Positions 17,417 through 24,788 of a stretch of 64,000 bases of DNA are shown here, piece after piece. The notes beneath the pieces are model-generated. The model made no database searches. It worked only from the letters and a program-made list of their open reading frames with translations, and had not been told where the DNA came from. Within the stretch, counting starts at the first letter, position 1. Every line of letters begins with the position of its first letter. The translations under genes and the position numbers were made by a program. The stretch comes from an uncultured Planctomycetaceae bacterium. GTDB taxonomy: Bacteria; Planctomycetota; Planctomycetia; Pirellulales; Pirellulaceae. The stretch lies in assembly GCA_937862885.1 (NCBI GenBank), contig CALMEE010000101.1, forward strand, positions 1 to 64,000, read 5' to 3'.

Positions 17417-19087
17417 ATGAGCGAGTTATTTCACGAATGCGGCGTTGCCGCAATCTACTTTTTGAAAGGGCAGGGAAGCTCCGACTTGTTCAACGACTTC
17501 GAGCCCGATGATGCCGCCAGCCTGATACCCCGCATGCTCTCGGATATGCAAAACCGGGGTCAGCTTTCTGCTGGTCTGACCTCGTATATGGAGGGGCGCG
17601 GTCAGCTGCTTGACACGCACAAGGAAATTGGGACCGTCAGCGAAGTATTTCGTTATTCGCACACGGCCAAACACAAGAGCCTGATGCAAAAATATGCGGG
17701 TAACGCAGCGATTGGGCATGTCCGTTACGCCACTTGCGGTCGCGATGACCATTCTTACGCACAGCCTTTTGAGCGCCATGATTTGGTCAAAAGCGAGTGG
17801 TTTAGCTTCGCCTTCAATGGCCAGTTGGCAAACTACAACGAGTTGAGCGATGAATTGACGCGTGATGGTCGCCACCACTTGGCTCGCCAGTCGGATACCG
17901 AAGTCATCATGCATGAAATCAGCCGCCACAACAGCGGCAATGGCCATTTTGCGCTGTTGGACATGATGTCGAAAATCAGCCAACGGCTAGATGGTGCCTA
18001 CAGTCTGGCATACATTAACGCCTGCGGTGACATGTTAATCGCCCGCGATCCTTTGGGGATAAAGCCGATGTGCGTTGCGCGTCGTGGACCGCTGATCGCT
18101 GCCGCCAGCGAAAGCGTGGCGCTCGTGAACCTTGGATTCAATCATCGAGAGATAATTTCGTTGAAACCTGGCCACGCAATGACGATCGTCGATGGGGAAG
18201 TGAGAACGGAGCGATTCGCCAACTCACCGCGTCATGCGCATTGCTTCTTTGAATGGATTTACTTCGCCAACGTCGCGAGTCACCTTGACGGTCGCAGCGT
18301 CTACATGGCACGCACACGCTTAGGTGCCGCGTTGGCCGAGCAAGAAAAGAAACAACCGCTGTTCAATATTGATGCCGACACGATTGTGGTTCCAGTTCCC
18401 GATTCCAGTCGTGCCGCTGCGGATGGTATGGCCTATGGGCTAGGTTTGCCGTGTCGTGAGGGATTAATTCGCAATCGTGCCAGCGGTCGAACGTTCATCG
18501 AAAAAAACCAAGAGCAACGAATCCAACAGGTTAAGCTGAAATACACACCATTGCCGGAGGTGATGCGTGGAAAAAAGGTTATCTTGGTCGAAGACTCGAT
18601 CGTCCGCTCAACCACGTTACAAATCTTGTTGAAGCGTGTCTACGACGACGGTGAAGCTGCGGAAGTGCATGTGCGCGTTGCGTGTCCGCCAATTGTCGCT
18701 CCTTGCTTTTACGGAATCGACATGTCAACCATGGATGAGCTGTTCGCTCCGGCCATGATGAGCGAAGGTATCATGACGCAGAGCGTCGAACAAGCGATGG
18801 CCACAAAACTCGGCTGTGATAGTCTCCGCTATCTACCCGTCTCCGCGATTGCCGATGCCATTGAACTCCCCCAAGCTGAGCTTTGCCAAGCTTGTATTAC
18901 TGGTGATTACCCTACGCCAGGCGGCACGAAAATGTATCAAATTGCGTTGGAGCATCGTGGCAAGGGGACAACACGCGCTTTCGACCTCCCAAATTGTCGA
19001 CCCGCAAACGAACCCTCGCAAACAAATAAAATGGCAGTGGAGGATTCCAAAGCTTCGGCGAATATTGCCGCAGCACACAAATCATAG
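17417..19087 (+). CDS. purF: Amidophosphoribosyltransferase (PurF family)
   Basis: The 556-residue protein makes 5-phosphoribosylamine from PRPP and glutamine, the first step of purine synthesis. The class II glutamine amidotransferase Cys is at position 8 (MSELFHECGVAAI). This implies removal of a short propeptide, as in Bacillus-type enzymes, to expose the Cys. NRGQLSAGLTSY and GHVRYATCG follow. The phosphoribosyltransferase domain carries the PRPP loop VILVEDSIVRSTT. A late Cys segment LCQACITGDYPTPGG resembles the iron-sulfur or structural Cys part of Bacillus-type PurF. The GTT/STT variation in the PRPP loop (S for G) is mild. It is monocistronic by position. Confidence 0.9.
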   Translation: MSELFHECGVAAIYFLKGQGSSDLFNDFEPDDAASLIPRMLSDMQNRGQLSAGLTSYMEGRGQLLDTHKEIGTVSEVFRYSHTAKHKSLMQKYAGNAAIGHVRYATCGRDDHSYAQPFERHDLVKSEWFSFAFNGQLANYNELSDELTRDGRHHLARQSDTEVIMHEISRHNSGNGHFALLDMMSKISQRLDGAYSLAYINACGDMLIARDPLGIKPMCVARRGPLIAAASESVALVNLGFNHREIISLKPGHAMTIVDGEVRTERFANSPRHAHCFFEWIYFANVASHLDGRSVYMARTRLGAALAEQEKKQPLFNIDADTIVVPVPDSSRAAADGMAYGLGLPCREGLIRNRASGRTFIEKNQEQRIQQVKLKYTPLPEVMRGKKVILVEDSIVRSTTLQILLKRVYDDGEAAEVHVRVACPPIVAPCFYGIDMSTMDELFAPAMMSEGIMTQSVEQAMATKLGCDSLRYLPVSAIADAIELPQAELCQACITGDYPTPGGTKMYQIALEHRGKGTTRAFDLPNCRPANEPSQTNKMAVEDSKASANIAAAHKS

Positions 19088-19160
19088 CCGCCGGTAAAAG
19101 CTACTTCATTGCCGAACTCTTTACCACGTGTCGATAGCTGGAATGTCCGCTGGAATTTCC

Positions 19161-19823
19161 TTATTCGCCGATTCGTTCGAAACGCGACCGAAATACGGGA
19201 TGCCCATTTAACCTCATGCGGCGTTCAAAGTGGGTGCGGAAATCGAGTTCATCGCCAGTCGACGGCTCCGCAACAGGAAATGGGCCAACCAAGCTTGAAT
19301 TCTCTTTGATCAAGTCAATTGCGGTTTCAAAATACTCCTCGACATCTGTCCAAAAATGGAACTCACCGCCGGGTTTGAGCGCACGTTGGATATCCGAGAC
19401 AACGCTCGGTTGAACGACACGACGGCGGCGATGGCGTTCCTTCCACCACGGATCAGGGAAATAAACATGGATCGCATCGACTGAGCGATCACAAACGAAC
19501 TCATGGAGAAACCGAATACCATCGCCGCTGACGATTTTGGCGTTGTGCCGACCTTGAACCGCAAGACGATTGGCTGCAAAGTAAGCGTACTTGCGGGCAG
19601 CCTCAACACCTAGGTAGTCGCGCTCTGGGTATTTTGCCGATGCATTGAGTAAGAACATGCCTTTGCCGGAACCAATTTCCAGTTCCAACGGCGCGCGACG
19701 GCCAAACACCTTCTCTTGTTCAAACGGAGGATGCAGTTCCTCAAGCAACAAGTGGTGCGCTGAGACATCAACTGTACGATCGATCTTGGGTAATGCGCGA
19801 CGTCCCATCACGTTTCCAACCAA
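19161..19823 (-). CDS. trmB: tRNA (guanine-N7)-methyltransferase TrmB
   Basis: The 220-residue protein has the SAM motif LELEIGSGKGMFLLNA, the acidic/hydrophobic GVEAARKYAYFAANR and the signature FPDPWWKERHRRRRVV, all diagnostic of TrmB, which makes m7G46 in tRNAs. It is convergent with purF across a 73-bp gap. The small bL37-like gene lies just upstream on the same strand, so the two translation-related genes may share a transcript. Confidence 0.93.
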   Translation of the reverse strand: MVGNVMGRRALPKIDRTVDVSAHHLLLEELHPPFEQEKVFGRRAPLELEIGSGKGMFLLNASAKYPERDYLGVEAARKYAYFAANRLAVQGRHNAKIVSGDGIRFLHEFVCDRSVDAIHVYFPDPWWKERHRRRRVVQPSVVSDIQRALKPGGEFHFWTDVEEYFETAIDLIKENSSLVGPFPVAEPSTGDELDFRTHFERRMRLNGHPVFRSRFERIGE

Positions 19824-19868
19824 GCCTTCAGTTATCGCGCCTAATACACAAAAGTAGCGAATTGCGTG

Positions 19869-19970
19869 TTACGGTGTTTTGATCATTTTTCGCTTGGCCT
19901 TGCGGGCTTTGGCATTCGCAGGTCGCTTGCCGTGATTCGCTTTTTTTGTCTTACGATGTGGTTTTGCCAT
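19869..19970 (-). CDS. bL37-like small ribosomal protein
   Basis: A 33-residue frame (ATG at 19970, stop at 19869) encodes MAKPHRKTKKANHGKRPANA followed by a Lys/Arg/Ala-rich tail. The KANHGKRPNA-like core is that of the small large-subunit protein bL37 known from mycobacteria, so it is probably a structural ribosomal protein. GAAAGTGAAAAG lies upstream. The gene is too short for ordinary ORF callers. It is preceded by a long AT-rich leader and followed by trmB on the same strand. Confidence 0.85.
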   Translation of the reverse strand: MAKPHRKTKKANHGKRPANAKARKAKRKMIKTP

Positions 19971-20052
19971 TGTCTTTTCACTTTCTATTTTTAGGCGTCG
20001 CTGCGGAACCGTTGAATTCAGGGCCGCTGCGAATTTGAAATCTCAATTCAAC

Positions 20053-20084
20053 AAAAAACAGGCAATCTGTTCAGACCGCCTGTT
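20053..20084 (-). terminator. Rho-independent terminator for the toroid-fold gene
   Basis: Read on the minus strand, AACAGGCGGTCTG pairs with CAGATTGCCTGTT over 13 base pairs (two of them G-U) around a 2-base loop, followed by a run of six T (A at 20053-20058 on the plus strand). It lies 30 bases after the stop of the minus-strand gene ending at 20114. Confidence 0.9.
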
Positions 20085-20113
20085 GCGATATATTTTGCCA
20101 GGTAATTATAACA

Positions 20114-21247
20114 TTAAACCTGGGAGATTGGCAAATACCGATTTGGAGCGGTCAGCACCATAATCGAATAGGCTGTACTGAACGTACGGCTAGTGATGCA
20201 ATGATGACCGGTCCAACTGCCATCTTTATTTTGGACAGCGATGAGTTTGTCGCGGACGGTAGGGTACCAACGTTGCCAATCACGACCTCCTTTTTGCATC
20301 AACATCTCCGTCATCAATTGGAACGTCAAATATTCTTCACCACCCGCCCCACCAAAGGCTTTATTACTTGACTCGACTAAATTCAGAATGTCGCGTAAGG
20401 CCTGTTGCGCTTTCGTTTCCTGGTCGCGTCCTAGCGAATAAAGCACACGCAGGCCGGCCGCCGTATCATACAACCGGTGATACCAACTGCCGCTTCCCCA
20501 ATTTCCTCCAAGTCGCGGCATATTCTGGATCATATATTGCCCAGCCTTTTCGCTGGAGCCAGATACACTAACCCCGGAAAAGTTGGCCGAGCGCAAACTC
20601 AGCCAGCCACATGCCGTGGCAAGCATTGGGGCCCAAGCGTTTGTGCCCCATGATCCATCTTTCAATTGGTTGGATGAAATATATTTGCTCAATCGACCAA
20701 GGGCCTTTTGAAGGCGCTCGATGTTCTGCGTCTCACCCATGGCTTGGCTCAGATACATCGTGGAAAAAAAGTGCGTGGCATACGGTCCCAAGTCACCTTC
20801 GATTTGAGAACGAGAAGGTTGAAGAGCACCATTGCTGGTCATACTCTCAACTCGTCTCAACAAGAATTCAGTGAGCTTCACGAGTTTACCTCGATGTAGT
20901 CCTTCCAATGGAGTAATGCCTTGGGACATAAAGGCCATTCCAACGACAGAAGTACACGCAACATCCGAAGTCGTACCCAGATCGAGGCCAGCCCCTCCAT
21001 CCGTGTTCAACGCCTTAATCAGCCAAGCGTTACCAAGTTCGACGGACCTGCGTGACTCATCCGTTGTTTCTACAAACCCATAGTCGTTTTCACTGCTCGA
21101 GTTCGCTCCCCAAGTCCTGGCGGCACATGCCATTGATCCAAGCGTGGCCGCTGTCCCAAGAAGCAAAGTTCGCCTGTCTGGCAAAGACGCAGAGTGATTC
21201 AATCTACTGTCTTGATCTGGTTGGTGATTCAATAAGCAGTTGTTCAT
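20114..21247 (-). CDS. Secreted prenyltransferase/squalene-oxidase-fold protein
   Basis: From ATG at 21247 (GAGGTCAAG just upstream) the 377-residue product has a Tat-like signal: DRRTLLLGTAATLGSMACAA. The body shows repeated alpha/alpha-toroid elements such as GSWGTNAWAPMLATACGWLSL, YDTAAGLRVLYSLG and DGSWTGHH, which resemble the terpenoid cyclase/prenyltransferase repeat domain. The family is common in planctomycetes, but the role is unknown; it is not shown to be a true cyclase, since DXDD and QW motifs were not identified. It lies outside the cytoplasm if the signal is used. A strong terminator follows. Confidence 0.75.
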   Translation of the reverse strand: MNNCLLNHQPDQDSRLNHSASLPDRRTLLLGTAATLGSMACAARTWGANSSSENDYGFVETTDESRRSVELGNAWLIKALNTDGGAGLDLGTTSDVACTSVVGMAFMSQGITPLEGLHRGKLVKLTEFLLRRVESMTSNGALQPSRSQIEGDLGPYATHFFSTMYLSQAMGETQNIERLQKALGRLSKYISSNQLKDGSWGTNAWAPMLATACGWLSLRSANFSGVSVSGSSEKAGQYMIQNMPRLGGNWGSGSWYHRLYDTAAGLRVLYSLGRDQETKAQQALRDILNLVESSNKAFGGAGGEEYLTFQLMTEMLMQKGGRDWQRWYPTVRDKLIAVQNKDGSWTGHHCITSRTFSTAYSIMVLTAPNRYLPISQV

Positions 21248-21283
21248 TTTCTTGACCTCGATCGGAACGCTGAACAAAACCAA

Positions 21284-21591
21284 AATAGACGGTAAATGAC
21301 TCGGATGGATGTGGCTGGGAGAATTCGCTTGCCAAGATTCACTCGAGACTCATTGAATGGGTTGTTACTTGGCCACCAACAATTCTATCGGAAACCTCGC
21401 TTGGATTGTATACTTTTGAACAATTTAAAGCAATTGAATTATCAATTAACTTTTACTTCGTGTTACAGGTGTTCAAATTGTCAAGAATATGTGCCAGACA
21501 ATTACTATGAGCAGAACTACGCTCCTCGCTCGGCAAGTTACATAAGTGAGATGGGAAAACGCGAGCGAATCGGAAAAGATTAGGAATCGAT
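21284..21591. other. Divergent intergenic region, nothing recognised
   Basis: About 310 AT-rich bases between the toroid-fold gene and the PHP-domain gene. A 95-codon frame (21296-21583) has no recognisable features and is not called. The region should carry both promoters. Confidence 0.5.
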
Positions 21592-22947
21592 ATGTCACCA
21601 TCAAAAACTCTTTACCATTATCTTGTGCGGCCATATTCCATTCGCATTGACGTCGTGAAGTGCATTTATTTTATCGCCGCCACTTCAATATCGATGATGC
21701 TTTCTGTCGCGAGTTCTCAGGATTCTCCGGACTCACCTTCAGATTGGTGGAAAGGCAATTTACACACGCATACCCTGTGGAGTGATGGCGACGATTTCCC
21801 AGAGATGGTCACCGATTGGTATGTGCGACATGGTTATCACTTCTTGGTCTTGTCGGATCACAACATTCTCAGTGTCGGAAATAAATGGATGAAAGACACT
21901 GAGATTGTCCGACGTGGCGGCCGCCGAGCCCTAGACAAATACATTGAGCGCTTCGGTAGGGACTGGGTCGAACAGCGCATGGACGAGGCTGGAGAAAGCG
22001 AAACGCGCCTGAAGCCCCTTGATGAATTTCGCACTTTGTTCGAAACGCCAGGGAAGTTTCTAATGATGCCTGGCGAAGAAATTACGGATAGTGTCGGTCG
22101 ACTACCTGTACACATGAACGCGACCAATCTACCTGAATTAATCCGCCCAATGGGTGGGGCGACGGTCCGCGAAGCCATGGTAAATAATCTCAAGGCTGTG
22201 GAGGAAGTGGCTGAGCGCACAGGACGCAAAGTTCTGGTTCACTTGAACCACCCGAATTTTGGTTGGGCGTTGACGCCGGAGGACCTCGCGTACGTTGCCG
22301 AAGAACAGTTCTTCGAGATCTATAATGGCCATCCAGCAGTCAACCATTTAGGTGACGAATTTCGCCCTGGTCTGGAATTGATGTGGGATATCGCCAACAC
22401 GTTGCGGATCGACCAATTCAAATCCCGACCATTGTTTGGGTTAGCCACCGACGATTCACACAACTATCACGGTCGTGCGTCGAATCCATCATCGCCAGGC
22501 CGTGGCTGGATACTCGTCCGCGCGACTCACCTCACGCCCGAAACATTGTTGAACGCCATGGCTCGCGGCGATTTTTATGCTTCCAGCGGAGTATCGCTGA
22601 GACATTTAGATTTCAATGAAGACTCGCGCACAATCGAAATGGAGATTGAAGGTCAAACAGGAGTCGAGTACGTCACGCAATTTGTGGGCACCCCGGCGGA
22701 CTACGATCGCTCCTGGCCACCACCGGTTGATAAGCAGGGCAACCGTTTATCTGTGAAGGAGCGATATTGCCCCAAAATTGGCTCGGTCTTGGGGACACTC
22801 GAAGGCACTCGCATTACGTTTCAAGTGCCCGAGAACGCCCTGTACGTACGGGCCATCGTCACCAGTAGTCGTTCACATCCCAATCCGTCGTTTGAAAACC
22901 AGTTCGAGCAGGCTTGGACACAACCGTTCGGTTGGAAACGCAATTGA
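21592..22947 (+). CDS. Secreted PHP-domain metal-dependent phosphoesterase-like protein
   Basis: The 451-residue protein has a membrane/signal segment at about 25-43 (IYFIAATSISMMLSVASS). A PHP domain follows: NLHTHTLWSDG (metal-binding His-His and Asp), HFLVLSDHN, later VLVHLNHPNFGW and GLATDDSHNYH. These conserved His/Asp residues would bind two or three metals, and the family hydrolyses phosphoesters. Location outside the cytoplasm is unusual for the classic PHP enzymes but common in planctomycete and Bacteroidota copies. The substrate is unknown. No operon partner. Confidence 0.85.
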   Translation: MSPSKTLYHYLVRPYSIRIDVVKCIYFIAATSISMMLSVASSQDSPDSPSDWWKGNLHTHTLWSDGDDFPEMVTDWYVRHGYHFLVLSDHNILSVGNKWMKDTEIVRRGGRRALDKYIERFGRDWVEQRMDEAGESETRLKPLDEFRTLFETPGKFLMMPGEEITDSVGRLPVHMNATNLPELIRPMGGATVREAMVNNLKAVEEVAERTGRKVLVHLNHPNFGWALTPEDLAYVAEEQFFEIYNGHPAVNHLGDEFRPGLELMWDIANTLRIDQFKSRPLFGLATDDSHNYHGRASNPSSPGRGWILVRATHLTPETLLNAMARGDFYASSGVSLRHLDFNEDSRTIEMEIEGQTGVEYVTQFVGTPADYDRSWPPPVDKQGNRLSVKERYCPKIGSVLGTLEGTRITFQVPENALYVRAIVTSSRSHPNPSFENQFEQAWTQPFGWKRN

Positions 22948-23092
22948 TACTTCATGCGTTTGGAGGCGATAACCTTAGCGTTGGCGATCGGATCGAAAAT
23001 GATCGCTCTGTTTCGGTTTGGCGTGGCTCGCAAATCGTGACGTGTGCAGCGATGAATCGTGTAGCAGGCGGCTCCTGCTTAGCCTCCAATCG

Positions 23093-23860
23093 CTAAAAGA
23101 GATTTGGCGCACCAACTTGTTGATGAACTTGGTTGCAAAATTCCTTTGACAATCGCAACCCAAATGCCAGATCGCCCAAATACTTGGCTTCCGCTTGAGA
23201 ATCCAAACGAATGGTCATCAAAGCCACCAGATAGACTTGTTCCTCCATGCCGCGCGGTACCGACCAAACGAAATCTTTAACGCTCACGTCGACTGCCACT
23301 TCTCGGCGCAAGAACTCGATCACTTCTTGCGTGGGATTTTCGATTTGTCCGAGAATTTTTTGTTCTTCATCTCGGGTGATTTGGCCGTCGGCTTTGGCTG
23401 CATTAATCATCGCACGAATCAAGACGAGGGCCCGTTCATTCTCTGCCAGTAACTCAGTAGACGATGATCTTGCGGTCGTCGATCCAGTGGCGGAGATGTC
23501 TGGGCGAGTATGCTCCGTCAAGGACGATTGGCCGGCCCGCGACTGCGATGGACGCGGCGGTGGAGCAGGAGGACTCGTTGTGCCAGTCGACCGTCGACTA
23601 CCAACGTTCAACAAGTCTTCCAGCTCTTTCGCATGACGTTGTATGTCGCCGCTGGAATTGACATCGAAATTGCGGCTGGTGGTCGTACCGCGCGACGAGC
23701 CGCTTGTTGGCTTCTCGGTGTTTTGCTTCTGAGTACCGCCACCACCCAAAAGGTCTTTGAGGATCTTTGTTCCCAAACCGCCACCTTCCCCGGATGGTGA
23801 TTTTTTGCGTAAGAGTTTGCTCAGAATTTCAACGGCATCCATCATTTGTCCATTTGTCAA
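23093..23860 (-). CDS. TerB/DUF533-like protein
   Basis: The 255-residue protein has a variable, Gly/Ser/Pro-rich N-terminal half, possibly membrane- or surface-associated. The C-terminal helical domain (from NERALVLIRAMINAAKADGQIT) is the DUF533/YebE type, related to tellurite-resistance TerB. The acidic ADGQITRDEE segment is the usual metal-binding part of TerB-like domains. The role is unknown. The Gly-rich GEGGGLGTKILKDLLGGGG near the start is the usual N-terminal stretch of this family. It is a single gene, convergent with the PHP gene. Confidence 0.75.
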   Translation of the reverse strand: MTNGQMMDAVEILSKLLRKKSPSGEGGGLGTKILKDLLGGGGTQKQNTEKPTSGSSRGTTTSRNFDVNSSGDIQRHAKELEDLLNVGSRRSTGTTSPPAPPPRPSQSRAGQSSLTEHTRPDISATGSTTARSSSTELLAENERALVLIRAMINAAKADGQITRDEEQKILGQIENPTQEVIEFLRREVAVDVSVKDFVWSVPRGMEEQVYLVALMTIRLDSQAEAKYLGDLAFGLRLSKEFCNQVHQQVGAPNLF

Positions 23861-24021
23861 TCAAGTCTTTAGTCCGCTCTCGGTAGGTGTGTTTTACAAT
23901 TCTAACAGGATAAATTTGAATTCAAAACAGGCTTGGCTCAAGATTGGGCTGGTGGCGATAACCGTAGCGAGATCTGACAAATCGCGCTGGCGTTTTCCCA
24001 ATTGCTCAACGAAAAAGAAAC

Positions 24022-24675
24022 TCAGACGATTGGAATTTCCTGATTACGCTGACCGGAATGGCTGCTGGCAGGACCGCTGACGAATCGATTCCGATCAATG
24101 AAAAACCGCAATGGTAAGTCTTGGGCTTGAGAAATGCCGATGCGCGGGGACGTGCGCACTGTCCACGGGTTTTGCCATTGAAAATCAAACTCAGCGAGCC
24201 AAATTTCTTCGCCTAGAGTAAGATCCAGACCGTTTTGTGCCGTCGTGACACTTAACGCGCGGCATAATTTGGCTGGACCATTCGTTAATCGCCTTAGTTC
24301 GCTGTGCCGAGAGGCGTCGCACATTTTGGGTATCCCCCAAACCGGCTGCAATGCTCGTATCAGCACGGCGCACCCTGCGTTTGCAGCACCTGTTACAACA
24401 TTCAAACAGTGCTTTGCGTGGATCGAATAGACGTACAAATGTCCTCCCTGATGAAACATCACTCGGTTGCGCGGCGTCAATCCACGATACGCGTGACAGG
24501 CGGGATCATTGTCGTCCAGATACGCTTCGGTCTCGACAATGATTCCGCCCACGATTTCTTCGCCGATTCGCCGTATGAGTGCCTTTCCCAAAATCGCCGG
24601 TGCGACATGTTCAGTGCGTTCCAGAAAAAACGAGCGCGGCAAGGGGACCCGAGGCGGATGCATCGTCGGTAGCAT
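24022..24675 (-). CDS. DNA-3-methyladenine glycosylase (MPG/AAG family)
   Basis: The 217-residue protein carries the full set of AAG motifs: VETEAYLDDNDPACHAYRG (catalytic Glu), NRVMFHQGGHLYVYSIH, NGPAKLCRAL and SPRIGISQAQDLPLRF. It excises alkylated purines, hypoxanthine and ethenoadenine from DNA by base flipping and starts base-excision repair. Two near-adjacent Met residues make the exact start uncertain. It follows alaS on the same strand after about 110 bases, so transcription from the alaS side is possible but not shown. Confidence 0.92.
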   Translation of the reverse strand: MLPTMHPPRVPLPRSFFLERTEHVAPAILGKALIRRIGEEIVGGIIVETEAYLDDNDPACHAYRGLTPRNRVMFHQGGHLYVYSIHAKHCLNVVTGAANAGCAVLIRALQPVWGIPKMCDASRHSELRRLTNGPAKLCRALSVTTAQNGLDLTLGEEIWLAEFDFQWQNPWTVRTSPRIGISQAQDLPLRFFIDRNRFVSGPASSHSGQRNQEIPIV

Positions 24676-24788
24676 GATTCGGCAAAATGACTATGAAGGA
24701 ATTACACCGATGGCGATTACACAACTTTTGACGCCCCTCGCTCTGAAGGACCTATGTTTCAACCAACATATCGAGATATTGCGCTGAG

